64,000 nucleotides of DNA from Microbulbifer sp. VAAF005 (GTDB taxonomy: Bacteria; Pseudomonadota; Gammaproteobacteria; Pseudomonadales; Cellvibrionaceae): positions 3,963,001 through 4,027,000 of the forward strand of contig NZ_CP120233.1 in the NCBI RefSeq assembly GCF_030012985.1, written 5' to 3'. The notes under the pieces are model-generated. The model was not told the DNA's origin and did not search any database. It saw only the letters and a program-made list of their open reading frames with translations. This document shows, one piece after another, positions 1-8,359 of this stretch (its first letter is position 1; each line of letters starts with the position of its first letter). The position numbers were made by a program, and so were the translations under genes.

Positions 1-2238
1 ATCGTAACTGGCACCCAATCGCAATTCCCCATACCAAGTGTCAGGTTTCTGACTGAGGCGGGTTTTTGATACCAGTAAATTAGTCCTCTGATCGATATTA
101 TAAATAAGGCTCGGTGTTGCAAATAGGGAGAATCTTTCCAGTGGATTTGAGCCATACATATTTCGACTGTTCTTACGCTGACTCTTACGTTTTTCAAAGA
201 TGGTACCTAAGCGCAGCAGAAAGCCATTATTATTGATATCGGTGGCTTGTACGGCATAGATATCCTGCAAGTCGTTGGCTTCCTCCGAGGTGTAAATCAG
301 TTGCGCATGAGGCGTCCAGGAGTAGTAATCATGCAGTTTAAAGCTCTTGCCTCCCTCGATAGACAAGGCGTAACCAAATGCCTCATCGCTATTATTGAGT
401 TCGCGCAGTGATCTTGCGTCCATTTCAAAGTCAAACCAATTTAGCTTTAGCTGACTATCTATAAATATGCCGTCTAATCCATACCAGGTGGCAAATGCGC
501 TGACACCATAGTTGCTAGCATCGATTGAGCCATCTCCAAAAAATGAACTGACATCGTTATTTGAATCGCCGTAGTGCAAAGCGGCACTGCCAATAAGCTG
601 GCTTCCAAATATGGAAACTTGTATTGGCAAATCAAAGCCCATTTGCACCTGATAGTAAGTCTGCTTCCAGTTCGCTCGAGTACTGGACTCATTGGGATCA
701 AGGGTGATATGCCGGGCAGAGCTCCTGATCCAAAGCCCACGATTATCAACTGCCTGCTCTTGGGCGTCGCTATACTCGCTACTAGCCAAGTCCAAGTAGC
801 TCGTACCTACCCAATAGCGATTGCCCAAGCGGCTGCGTAATGAAGAGGGTAGGTTGAGTGTTCTGAGAATTTGCGGGAGGGATTCGTAGAGCACTGAGGT
901 GGGTTGCCAGCGAGCCATGCCCCCCTCAGGAAATACTGAGGAATTATCCACAGTGGAACGGAGATACCAGTTGCCGCTATTATTTTCCTCTGTAACACCT
1001 TGGTGCAGTGTGTAAGCATAGGCACCGCCGATAACAGCCTGCTGATCGTCTTTGCTGACAAAATCCCCAGCCAGGGTAAATTGTGCATTTGACTCCCCTT
1101 CGACGGAGACCACTTTGATCCCGTTGCCCACTGTCCGTTTTCCTTTACCTGAACGGTTAAAGACAGAGATGGTCGTAGTGCCGGATGTGTCTCCCTCTAT
1201 AATTAGCTGATCGCTTTGTGAAAAATCATCTTCTAGAACGGCGTCTACCCATAAGCGCCCGTTGTCAGAGCGATAATTTCCATAGTTTCCTGTGTCGTCT
1301 TTGGCTATGGTGAGGGTGTTGAATTTATTATTAGATAGGTCAATGGTTCCGTTATTGGATATATCTCCTGTAATCACATAACTGTCGCTGTCAAAAAATG
1401 CTTGCCCTCCCCATCGAATATCCAGGCCAAGCGGGTTTCCCTCTGCGTCGAGGCCTCCACCGACGGCTAAGCTCCCGGTAAATATCATTTTGGAACTACC
1501 CCAAATAACTATCCTTTCCCAGTTATTTAAAAGTGTCCCATCAACGGAGTAATCCAGCTTGAATATCAAGTTGTCAACCTCTCCGTCATCTGCACTGAGA
1601 TCATCACCACCATCCAGTACTACATCACCGTCGAATGAGTGTGAGTCAATCAGGAGGGTATCTGATCCGGAGCCGCCTCGAACTTCGTTGCTGATGCCCT
1701 CATCCCAATAGATATAATCATCACCATTACCGGCATCCAGGTAATTAAAAATAAAACCTCCATCCAGGGTAATGGTATCGTTTCCATCACCTCCCCAAAC
1801 ATGGAAAGACAGCCCATCGAGTAGGATCAGGTTGTCATCGCCCTCGCCTCCATGAATGCCGCCTCCCTCCAGATAATCTCCAACATCACTGGAACGCTCA
1901 TCGAGGGTTATCGTATCGTTACCAGCGCCGCCATTGACAAACAAATTGACTATGCCGCCGGTAATATTTATTTCATCATTTCCCTCACCGGCAAGTACAT
2001 TTTCTGCCGTTCCTCCATTCAGGGTGATGGTGTCGTTGCCGGCGAAGGTTTCTATATCTGCGCCATTGGGGTCATTATCTTCATCACAAGTGATTTGATC
2101 TGCGCTGGCAGTACCGCTATTACCTGGGTTGCATTGCGCAATAGATTTATTGCAAAAAATAAGCACAAGAGGAATTACCAAGGTGAGTTGTACCAGCCTT
2201 ACGAGCAATGCCGGGTGTCCAATTTTATGGATAGACAC
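1..2238 (-). CDS. Autotransporter with RTX-like passenger (partial, C-terminus beyond window)
   Basis: An open reverse frame of 746 codons runs off the left edge without a stop. I start it at a GTG (2238) preceded by AAAGGA; the next residues form a signal peptide with a long hydrophobic core ending near SIAQ, followed by the CNPGNSGTAS-type opening common in autotransporter passengers. The middle carries many G-G-x-G-x-D-like turns (for example GGDGND, GNGDDYIYWDEG, GGSGSDTLL), resembling hemolysin-type calcium-binding repeats, then a passenger/barrel junction with GDTSGTTTISVFNRSG. The last ~300 codons have the aromatic alternating strands of an autotransporter beta-barrel, including LPSSLRSRLGNRYW. 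The protein should be secreted through the outer membrane by its own barrel; ligand or activity is not evident. The final barrel strands lie outside the window. Confidence 0.8.
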   Translation of the reverse strand, partial: MSIHKIGHPALLVRLVQLTLVIPLVLIFCNKSIAQCNPGNSGTASADQITCDEDNDPNGADIETFAGNDTITLNGGTAENVLAGEGNDEINITGGIVNLFVNGGAGNDTITLDERSSDVGDYLEGGGIHGGEGDDNLILLDGLSFHVWGGDGNDTITLDGGFIFNYLDAGNGDDYIYWDEGISNEVRGGSGSDTLLIDSHSFDGDVVLDGGDDLSADDGEVDNLIFKLDYSVDGTLLNNWERIVIWGSSKMIFTGSLAVGGGLDAEGNPLGLDIRWGGQAFFDSDSYVITGDISNNGTIDLSNNKFNTLTIAKDDTGNYGNYRSDNGRLWVDAVLEDDFSQSDQLIIEGDTSGTTTISVFNRSGKGKRTVGNGIKVVSVEGESNAQFTLAGDFVSKDDQQAVIGGAYAYTLHQGVTEENNSGNWYLRSTVDNSSVFPEGGMARWQPTSVLYESLPQILRTLNLPSSLRSRLGNRYWVGTSYLDLASSEYSDAQEQAVDNRGLWIRSSARHITLDPNESSTRANWKQTYYQVQMGFDLPIQVSIFGSQLIGSAALHYGDSNNDVSSFFGDGSIDASNYGVSAFATWYGLDGIFIDSQLKLNWFDFEMDARSLRELNNSDEAFGYALSIEGGKSFKLHDYYSWTPHAQLIYTSEEANDLQDIYAVQATDINNNGFLLRLGTIFEKRKSQRKNSRNMYGSNPLERFSLFATPSLIYNIDQRTNLLVSKTRLSQKPDTWYGELRLGASYD

Positions 2239-2386
2239 AGTTATTCCTTTTATCGTGCCAAATATTTACAGTAAATGTTTGCGATTTAACCGCACGGTTC
2301 TAGTTGGGCGAAATACAATTCATGTATTCACAGGCTTTAGAAACTGGCTTCTATTCTCACCCAACTTTAAAAATCATTCCCATAAA

Positions 2387-3163
2387 CTAGAATTTAGTGC
2401 CGACGCCAAAATTTATGACCCAAGGGTTGTAGTCAAAATGGGCGTAAAGGCGATCTCTGCCCAGTTCTGTGGGAAAATCGATAGTGGCATCAGTATCCGC
2501 TAGGTAATAAACCGTGGATAAATTAAGCAGGACCGGATAGCGCCAATCTCGGAAGTCTAGGCTGTAGTCCAAGCCAGCCTGTAGCCCCCAATCCCAGGAG
2601 TGTCCCATATTAAATGATCCTGGTGCGACCGAGAGCCCAGAGTCCAACAGGTACTCGTTAAACTGGCGGCTGATTTCAACCGTGTGGAAGTTGGTGTAAT
2701 TTATTCCCGCGCCTATATAAGGTCGTGTACGATAGGAGGGGTCCATGAAGTACCAGTTGCCAAACACCATGGTTGTAGTGGTACTAAAGTCGCCCAGCTG
2801 GATTTGGTTTCGCCCGACGTTGCCGGTGAAGTTATCCAGTTTTGTACCGTAGTTGGCGCCATTAATATGCATCAACTCAACACCCCAACGGTCGCTGGGA
2901 CGCCAGACCCCCGATATTTGCCAGGCGTGAGCGGTATCGATCTGCCAGCTGCTGTTATATAAATCCCACTGCTGTAAAACCCGATACTTTAGCGCTGTGC
3001 CCTCGTCATTTGGTTGAACGTAAGTTAATCCGAAGCGAACAATAAATTCCCCCCACTCGATATCACGCCAATCATCCTGGGCATGAGTTGACAATGTTGA
3101 GAGAGTAAAAATCAGGGTAATAATTCCTTTGCTAAATCCTTTTGCGATCATCGCGATATCCAT
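2387..3163 (-). CDS. OmpW-family outer membrane protein
   Basis: About 258 aa. It has an N-terminal signal peptide ending around THAQ, then the OmpW pattern: GEFIVRFGLTYVQPNDEG at the first strand, a WGVELM strand, RPYIGAGINYTNF in the middle and a C-terminal NPWVINFGVGTKF ending in phenylalanine, the usual signature for outer-membrane insertion. OmpW proteins are eight-stranded barrels with a hydrophobic channel. A TTG lies in frame eight codons upstream (3187), but I prefer the ATG at 3163, which puts the signal peptide in normal position; neither has a strong ribosome site. It sits upstream of the autotransporter on the same strand with ~150 bp between, so it may or may not be cotranscribed. 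A second OmpW homologue is at 16597-17334. Confidence 0.85.
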   Translation of the reverse strand: MDIAMIAKGFSKGIITLIFTLSTLSTHAQDDWRDIEWGEFIVRFGLTYVQPNDEGTALKYRVLQQWDLYNSSWQIDTAHAWQISGVWRPSDRWGVELMHINGANYGTKLDNFTGNVGRNQIQLGDFSTTTTMVFGNWYFMDPSYRTRPYIGAGINYTNFHTVEISRQFNEYLLDSGLSVAPGSFNMGHSWDWGLQAGLDYSLDFRDWRYPVLLNLSTVYYLADTDATIDFPTELGRDRLYAHFDYNPWVINFGVGTKF

Positions 3164-3403
3164 CTCTGAAAATCCAGGTACAGGCAAAACTACTTAATTG
3201 CCATAGGGAGGTGTAAATAAATACCGGCAATACATGGGCCAAGTACCCCAAAAAGTAGCAGGGTTGAGAAAGCTCGCAGTAAATTTTTCAAATTTTGAGG
3301 ACTAAATTATTCAACAGGCATGATGTCAGGGGAGTGCTAGAGATATGACTTTGGGGGAAGCCAATATCTCTGGAAGATTGGGGTGAGAGGGGGAAATTGA
3401 GGG

Positions 3404-4333
3404 TTAAGAAAGTTTCCCCAGGGGCACCTTTTCCAGGTTGCGTGCATACTCCAGGAATTTCTGTGCGGCGGGAGACAGCGGACGTGACTTGCGTCGGGCT
3501 AAATACCAGTGGGTAACAATAGGAAGCTCCTCAATATCGAGAATCGATAAACCTGCACGCCCGCCAAATGCCAGGGTATGCTCCGATAATATTGAGACCC
3601 CGAGGCCGGACATAACCGCGTGCTTAATGGCTTCATTACTCTCAATAGTCATTCGGAGCTTGAGGTCTACATTGCGTTTACGCAGGAACTGTTCAATGGC
3701 ATGGCGTGTACCGGAACCCTCTTCCCGATGCAGGAACTGACAGCCTGCAAATTCTTGCAGGGAGATTTTCTTGCGGGAGGCCAGTGGGTGCTTCTCAGGC
3801 GCTATCGCCAGTAAGCGGTTGGGTAAAAACTCCACCAGCTCCAGGTCCTGGCTTTTGGGGGGATGACTGAAAACGTAGAAATCATCTTCATCCTCACCGG
3901 TGTAATCAATAATCTGTTGGCGGTTGCCCACCCTGAAATGGATATCCAGTCGCGGATGCTGCTGATAAAACTCCCCAATCAGGTGAGGGATAAAGTATTT
4001 GGCGGTGGTCACTACTGCCAGCTGTAGGCTGCCGGTATCCAACCCTCGTAATTGGGCCAGTTTTAGGTCCAGATACTCGTAACTCTTCAGAATCTCCCTG
4101 GCACTTTCTACCAGGGTTTGCCCGGCCTCCGTAAATTGCAGTTGCCTGCCCACCGAGTAATAGAGAGGTAGACCCACCGCATCGGAGAGTTTGGCCAGCT
4201 GCATCGATACGCTTGGCTGGGTTAGGTGCAGCTTTCTGGCTGCGGCGCTGATATTGCCCAACTCATAGACACAGAGCAGGATCTCCAGTTGTCGAACGGT
4301 TCCAATGCGGGCATGGGCACGAGTTAAGGGCAC
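3404..4333 (-). CDS. LysR-family regulator, CbbR-like, next to bicarbonate transporter
   Basis: 309 aa with the LysR winged helix-turn-helix at residues ~10-70 (RQLEILLCVYELGNISAAAR, then LTQPSVSMQLAKLSDAVG) and a periplasmic-binding-like effector domain after ~95. The sequence TTAKYFIPHLIGEF and the later GLGVSILSEHTLAF are typical of the CbbR/CysB-like branch of LysR proteins, which in other organisms regulate carbon fixation or carbon concentrating genes. It is transcribed divergently from the small membrane protein, sbtA-like and purEK genes; LysR proteins commonly control the divergent neighbour, so regulation of bicarbonate uptake is a reasonable inference. The effector molecule cannot be read from sequence. 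Confidence 0.85.
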   Translation of the reverse strand: MPLTRAHARIGTVRQLEILLCVYELGNISAAARKLHLTQPSVSMQLAKLSDAVGLPLYYSVGRQLQFTEAGQTLVESAREILKSYEYLDLKLAQLRGLDTGSLQLAVVTTAKYFIPHLIGEFYQQHPRLDIHFRVGNRQQIIDYTGEDEDDFYVFSHPPKSQDLELVEFLPNRLLAIAPEKHPLASRKKISLQEFAGCQFLHREEGSGTRHAIEQFLRKRNVDLKLRMTIESNEAIKHAVMSGLGVSILSEHTLAFGGRAGLSILDIEELPIVTHWYLARRKSRPLSPAAQKFLEYARNLEKVPLGKLS

Positions 4334-4446
4334 AAAATCACCTATATAGGTTTTGGTTTATAGTTTACATAATAAATATCTATTTTTATCTATCAATAGC
4401 AATTCCGATAATGCGTCAATTTCAATAACCAGTGGGGGCATTATCA
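4334..4446. promoter_or_regulatory. Divergent promoter region between LysR and the sbtA-purEK run
   Basis: This 113-bp AT-rich gap is the only non-coding DNA between the LysR gene and the divergent small membrane protein/sbtA genes, so promoters for both and the LysR operator should lie here. The A/T-rich tract around 4350-4395 (TTTATAGTTTACATAATAAA) fits a promoter/operator core, but I could not single out a definite -35/-10 pair. Confidence 0.4.
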
Positions 4447-4665
4447 ATGCAGAGATCACAACTCTTCTTTGGCGTGGTTGTCGGCTTGTTAGTTTTAAGC
4501 ACAGGCTTATCAGTAAACCTTGCCGGTATGAACGGGGTTCCCTTGATGGCTGTAGGCCTAGTGGTGGTTCTGGCCAATGCTGCTTACTGGCTGATGGCGC
4601 AGCAAACCCCAAAACGCATACGGATCTCCAATAATCGCTCCAGACAGCGCCGGGGACAGCGATAG
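4447..4665 (+). CDS. Small two-helix membrane protein upstream of sbtA
   Basis: 72 aa from the ATG at 4447, preceded by a GGGGG run eight bases upstream as ribosome site. Two hydrophobic helices are visible (FFGVVVGLLVLSTGLSVNL and GLVVVLANAAYWLMA), followed by a very basic tail (KRIRISNNRSRQRRGQR) that should stay in the cytoplasm. I do not recognise a family. The stop codon lies two bases before the sbtA-like start, so the two are almost surely cotranscribed, and it may be an accessory or regulatory subunit of the transporter; that is inference from position only. Confidence 0.7.
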   Translation: MQRSQLFFGVVVGLLVLSTGLSVNLAGMNGVPLMAVGLVVVLANAAYWLMAQQTPKRIRISNNRSRQRRGQR

Positions 4666-4667
4666 AG

Positions 4668-5597
4668 ATGCAGTTGGATATTGTTGTTGGTTTCTTTCTG
4701 CTGGGCGCCTTTGCCCAGCTGGTTCGCAGTGACCTGCGTTTACCCAAAGGTCTTTACCAGAGCTGCGTTATCTTCCTGCTAATCGCCATCGGCCTAAAAG
4801 GTGGTGCTGCTTTAAGTGCGTATTCCGCTGCCACCCTGGTTCCCCAGTCCCTGGCGGTGGTGGCTTTTGGTGCTCTATTACCCCTGGTGGCTTTCCCTAT
4901 CTTGCGCTGGATTGGCAAGTGGTCACGTGTGGATGCGGCGGCAACGGCGGCGCATTATGGGTCTGTTAGTGTTGCCACCTACGCGGTGGCTGTGGCCCTG
5001 CTACAGTCACAGAATATTGAATACGAAGCGTATTTCCCTCTGTTTGTAGCGCTTCTTGAAGTCCCGGCAATCATTGTCGGCATGCTGTTGGCGCGGCAAT
5101 CGATGGGCAGTTCGAGCAAGCGCCGGGTGTTTCACGAGGTCACCTGCAACCAGGGAGTACTGTTGCTCCTGGGGGGAATCGTTATCGGAGCATGGGCTGG
5201 AGAGCGCACCGCTTCAGTAATGCCTTTGTTTGGGACCCTGTTTCATGGCATATTGGCGCTCTTTCTGCTGGAAATGGGGCGTGTCGCTGCGGCGCGGTTG
5301 GCCGATGTTAGAGGGCAGGGTGCTTTCCTGCTCAGCTTCGGCATTTTTATGCCGCTGATTGGCGGAGCCGCTGGCGGTATCTTGGGGAGTTTGTTGGGTT
5401 TGTCGCCTGGTGGTATCTTTCTGCTCGCGGTGCTCGGTAGCAGTGCCTCTTATATCGCTGTGCCTGCGGCTATGTCCGTTGCCCTGCCGCAGGCCAATGC
5501 TAGTGTGTCCATCACTTTGTCCCTGGCAGTTACCTTTCCTTTCAATGTGCTGGTGGCGATTCCCGTCTATCTGGCGCTCGTTCAATATTGGAGTTAA
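4668..5597 (+). CDS. sbtA: Sodium-dependent bicarbonate transporter, SbtA family (PF05982)
   Basis: 309 aa, almost entirely membrane-embedded with about ten helices, and the SbtA/DUF897 hallmarks: an inverted two-half layout, LPKGLYQSCVIFLLIAIGLK near residue 25-45, AAHYGSVSVATYAVA near 98-112, and GSSASYIAVPAAMSVALPQA near 262-281. SbtA in cyanobacteria takes up HCO3- with Na+; the same family is widespread in marine heterotrophs. The gene is packed between a small membrane protein (2-bp gap) and purE (6-bp gap), with a LysR gene diverging upstream. PurK, two genes downstream, uses bicarbonate as substrate, which gives the linkage a biochemical logic. No SbtB (PII-like) regulator gene is adjacent, unlike in many cyanobacteria. 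Confidence 0.85.
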   Translation: MQLDIVVGFFLLGAFAQLVRSDLRLPKGLYQSCVIFLLIAIGLKGGAALSAYSAATLVPQSLAVVAFGALLPLVAFPILRWIGKWSRVDAAATAAHYGSVSVATYAVAVALLQSQNIEYEAYFPLFVALLEVPAIIVGMLLARQSMGSSSKRRVFHEVTCNQGVLLLLGGIVIGAWAGERTASVMPLFGTLFHGILALFLLEMGRVAAARLADVRGQGAFLLSFGIFMPLIGGAAGGILGSLLGLSPGGIFLLAVLGSSASYIAVPAAMSVALPQANASVSITLSLAVTFPFNVLVAIPVYLALVQYWS

Positions 5598-5603
5598 TCG
5601 CAA

Positions 5604-6095
5604 GTGAAGCCGATTCCCTTTGAAAAAGTCACTATCGTAATGGGTTCCCGCTCAGATTGGGCCACCATGAGCAACGCGACTAAGCCTCTGGAAGAGCTCG
5701 AAGTTCCCTTTGCTACTGCTGTGGTTTCGGCCCACAGAACTCCCCAGCGTATGGTTGAATTTGCCAGCCGTGCCCACGAATCCGGTACCGAAGTGATTAT
5801 TGCCGGCGCCGGCGGCTCCGCCCACCTGCCGGGTATGATCGCTGCTTTGACTCCCCTGCCGGTGATTGCAGTGCCGGTTGAGAGCCGTTTTATGACGGGT
5901 ATGGACAGCTTGTTATCCATTGTGCAGATGCCTCGCGGTGTGGCGGTAGCAACCCAGGCGGTCGGTGCTTCCGGTGCCTACAATGCAGGTTTGATGGCTG
6001 CGCAGATGTTGTCTTTGGCTGATGCGGAATTGCAGAAGCGCCTGATCGCCTGGCGTGAGCGTCAGACCGAGCAAGTCCCGATCACGGTTGAGTGA
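5604..6095 (+). CDS. purE: N5-carboxyaminoimidazole ribonucleotide mutase PurE
   Basis: 163 aa, class I PurE, which converts N5-CAIR to CAIR in purine biosynthesis. Diagnostic motifs are present: MGSRSDWATM at residues ~13-22 (phosphate binding), SAHRTPQRM with the catalytic histidine region at ~43-51, GAGGSAHLPGM at ~67-77 and the C-terminal VGASGAYNAGLMAAQML. I start at the GTG at 5604, six bases after the sbtA-like stop; this gives the normal PurE N-terminus. It is followed after 12 bp by purK, the standard purEK arrangement. Confidence 0.97.
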   Translation: MKPIPFEKVTIVMGSRSDWATMSNATKPLEELEVPFATAVVSAHRTPQRMVEFASRAHESGTEVIIAGAGGSAHLPGMIAALTPLPVIAVPVESRFMTGMDSLLSIVQMPRGVAVATQAVGASGAYNAGLMAAQMLSLADAELQKRLIAWRERQTEQVPITVE

Positions 6096-6107
6096 TAGGA
6101 GATCGTT

Positions 6108-7208
6108 GTGAGTAAGAGACGAGTTGCCATTATTGGCTGTGGGCAGTTGGCACAGATGATGGCTCAAGAGGGGCAGCCCCTCGGAGTGGAGTTCAGTTTC
6201 CTGGCTGAGAACGGTGAAAACACCGACTGTGTGAAGGGGCTGGGGACTATCGTGGAGATGGAACCGGGACAGGACCCTGAGGCCTTGTATCAGGCACTGG
6301 GGCGCCCGGAAGTGATCACCAGTGAGAGGGAGCAAGTGAGTGTGGACTTGCTGCGCTCTTTTCAGCCCTTCTGTCCGGTATATCCGGACCCGCATATTAC
6401 AGAGAAGGCCCAGCACCGCTTGCGTGAGAAGCGAGCACTCACAGACTCTGGCCTGCCTGTTGCACCTTTCGCAGCAGCACAGGGTGAAAAAGAGCTGCGG
6501 GAAGCGGTCGACCAACTGGGATATCCGGCGTTTATTAAGAGCTGTGAAAATGGCTACGACGGCAAGAACCAATGGTGTGTGAAGAGTGCTGCAGACTTGG
6601 ATGCTGCCATTCCCCAAGCTGGAGATCAGGAGTGTGTGGTTGAGGCGGGGGTGAATTTCGCCTGTGAAGTTTCCATTATCGGCGCTCGCTCGGCATCCGG
6701 TGAAATCAAAGCCTATCCGCTGACGGAAAACCGCCACCGCAATGGCACCTTACTGCTGTCCACCGCTCCCTACGACAACCCGGAGTTGCTCAAGGCCGCA
6801 GAGGGTTACCTGGCGACCCTGTTGAAGGACTGGGACTATGTGGGTGTATTGGCCGTTGAGTGTTTTGTCAGTGAGAGCGGCCTGATTGTCAACGAAGTGG
6901 CACCGCGAGTTCACAACAGCGGTCACTGGACCTTTGTCGGCCCTGAGGCCAGCCAATTTGCCAATCATATCCGCGCGATACTGGATATGCCCCTGGGCGA
7001 TACTGCCTGCCCGGTGCCAGTTGCGATGGTCAATATGTTGGGGGTTGATGTAGCTCCAAAGCAGGATAACGATGGTGTTTGGCTGTACGGCAAAGCACTT
7101 CGCCCTGGGCGCAAAATGGGTCATGTCATTTTACAGGACCCGGATATGGATCAGTTGCGTGAACGCAGTGAGAAGATGATCGAAGAGCTTTACGGCGAAA
7201 AGATTTAG
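6108..7208 (+). CDS. purK: 5-(carboxyamino)imidazole ribonucleotide synthase PurK
   Basis: 366 aa ATP-grasp enzyme that carboxylates AIR with ATP and bicarbonate to give N5-CAIR, the PurE substrate. It starts with a GTG and the nucleotide-type IIGCGQLAQMM loop; the central ATP-grasp part has YPAFIKSCENGYDGKNQW and the C-terminal half has NEVAPRVHNSGHWT, the characteristic PurK signature, followed by GVWLYGKALRPGRKMGHV. Length and motif order match the family. It is the last gene of the forward run; its stop is only 3 bp from the stop of mnhG on the other strand, so the two transcripts converge with no room for a separate terminator. Confidence 0.97.
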   Translation: MSKRRVAIIGCGQLAQMMAQEGQPLGVEFSFLAENGENTDCVKGLGTIVEMEPGQDPEALYQALGRPEVITSEREQVSVDLLRSFQPFCPVYPDPHITEKAQHRLREKRALTDSGLPVAPFAAAQGEKELREAVDQLGYPAFIKSCENGYDGKNQWCVKSAADLDAAIPQAGDQECVVEAGVNFACEVSIIGARSASGEIKAYPLTENRHRNGTLLLSTAPYDNPELLKAAEGYLATLLKDWDYVGVLAVECFVSESGLIVNEVAPRVHNSGHWTFVGPEASQFANHIRAILDMPLGDTACPVPVAMVNMLGVDVAPKQDNDGVWLYGKALRPGRKMGHVILQDPDMDQLRERSEKMIEELYGEKI

Positions 7209-7211
7209 TCC

Positions 7212-7556
7212 TTACTGAATATTGCGCATCGGGTTCTTGAACTTGATCTTGGAGCCGGTACCTCGCCACATGGGAGTGCCGGCCCGGTAGGCTGCCCGGG
7301 CAATCATATGTACACCGATTGGAACTGTCAGTAATAAGAATAAGATGGCAGCAATGGCCCTGGCGGTCACCTGGGCATCGCTAAAGAGAATTGCTACGCC
7401 CGCCAGTAATAACCCACAACATACCGTAGCCCCTTTTCCCGATGTACTCATTCGAGTGTAAAAGTCCGGCATTCGCAGCAAGCCCAAAGCGGCGCTGAAC
7501 CCAAAAAAACTGCCCACCAGAATTATCAAAGCGATAAAAATTTCATCAAATGTCAT
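7212..7556 (-). CDS. mnhG: Mrp/Mnh Na+/H+ antiporter subunit G
   Basis: 114 aa with three hydrophobic helices and the MnhG/PhaG signature GLLRMPDFYTRMSTSGKGAT. A longer frame exists upstream, but the ATG at 7556 gives the usual subunit length and an 11-bp overlap with mnhF, typical for this operon. MrpG is a small subunit required for assembly of the hetero-oligomeric cation/proton antiporter in the inner membrane. Last gene of the reverse-strand operon, end-to-end with purK. Confidence 0.92.
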   Translation of the reverse strand: MTFDEIFIALIILVGSFFGFSAALGLLRMPDFYTRMSTSGKGATVCCGLLLAGVAILFSDAQVTARAIAAILFLLLTVPIGVHMIARAAYRAGTPMWRGTGSKIKFKNPMRNIQ

Positions 7557-7881
7557 CACGACCCCTATGGCTGTGGGTGACTGTGCGCGAGCCGCTTTTT
7601 TCAATAAAGCGGGCAAAGGCCACACTCACTAAAAATGCGACCAGGGCCAGGGCGATGGCAGCGTCCAGGTACACGGGTTGTCCCGAGGCGATTGCCAGTA
7701 GTGCACAGTAGGCCACGGCCAAAATGTTGAGAACATCCAGGGCGACAACCCTGTCCGCTAAGGTGGGGCCCAAAGCGATACGCAGGAAGCACATTACCAG
7801 GGCGAGTAATAATAGAAAGGAGGCAATATTGATTGCTACTGTGACCAGTGGTGAATGAATATCGATAATTGTGAGAAACAT
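7546..7881 (-). CDS. mnhF: Mrp/Mnh Na+/H+ antiporter subunit F
   Basis: 111 aa with three predicted helices and the MnhF core RIALGPTLADRVVALDVLN, ending in a hydrophilic histidine/arginine tail. Its ATG shares a base with the mnhE stop codon and its 3' end overlaps mnhG, showing translational coupling within the operon. MrpF is one of the three small subunits (E, F, G) of the antiporter. Confidence 0.93.
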   Translation of the reverse strand: MFLTIIDIHSPLVTVAINIASFLLLLALVMCFLRIALGPTLADRVVALDVLNILAVAYCALLAIASGQPVYLDAAIALALVAFLVSVAFARFIEKSGSRTVTHSHRGRDDI

Positions 7882-8353
7882 CAGGAAACCGCCTCCTTAA
7901 CCCGTTTCTCAAACCCCTCTCTAATCTCTTCGCGAAAGGTGTCTGGATCACTGACAAACATAGTATGTACGATTAAGGCATCATTATTGGGGGTGACGTC
8001 CAATACCATCGTACCCGGTGTCAGCGAAATTAAGTTGGTAAGAATAAAAATCTGGTTTCTATCGAGTCTCTCCATGGGTAGTCGTACGACCAGGGGCCGG
8101 CTTTGTAAGCGGGGCGAAAAAACTTCGTAGGCGGCACGCAGGCTGGATAATACTAGCTCCTCGAGAAAGAAAAAAATAAATGAGCCAAGCGCGGCAGGCG
8201 GGTAAAGTAGGTTTGTGCCCCAGGCAGTATGGGAGATACTCGAAGTGCCAAAAAACCGATCAAAAAGCCAAAGAAAAAGTTCGCCATGGAAGCATTTCCC
8301 GTCAGCGCAGACCAACTGATGGCGAGCAGCAAATTTAATAGAAAAATACGCAT
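7881..8353 (-). pseudogene. mnhE: Mrp/Mnh antiporter subunit E, frameshifted
   Basis: The N-terminal part (from ATG 8353, MRIFLLNLLLAISWS... to RLAHLFFSF) and the C-terminal part (FLEELVLSSLRAAYEVFSP through LTPGTMVLDVTPNNDALIVH, the MrpE signature) are in different frames. They join in an A7 run on the plus strand at 8170-8176; one additional base there would restore a 157-aa subunit of normal length and reads HLFFFFLEELVL. The remainder shows no further damage and the flanking junctions (8-bp gap to mnhD, overlapping stop/start with mnhF) are intact. Either a sequence error in a homopolymer or a recent mutation; I favour error because the same kind of lesion recurs through the window. Confidence 0.8.
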
Positions 8354-8359
8354 TTCTAT

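Noticed and set aside
5913..6737. Reverse frame of ~270 codons opposite purE-purK
   Set aside because: Shadow of two strongly conserved genes; no family features.
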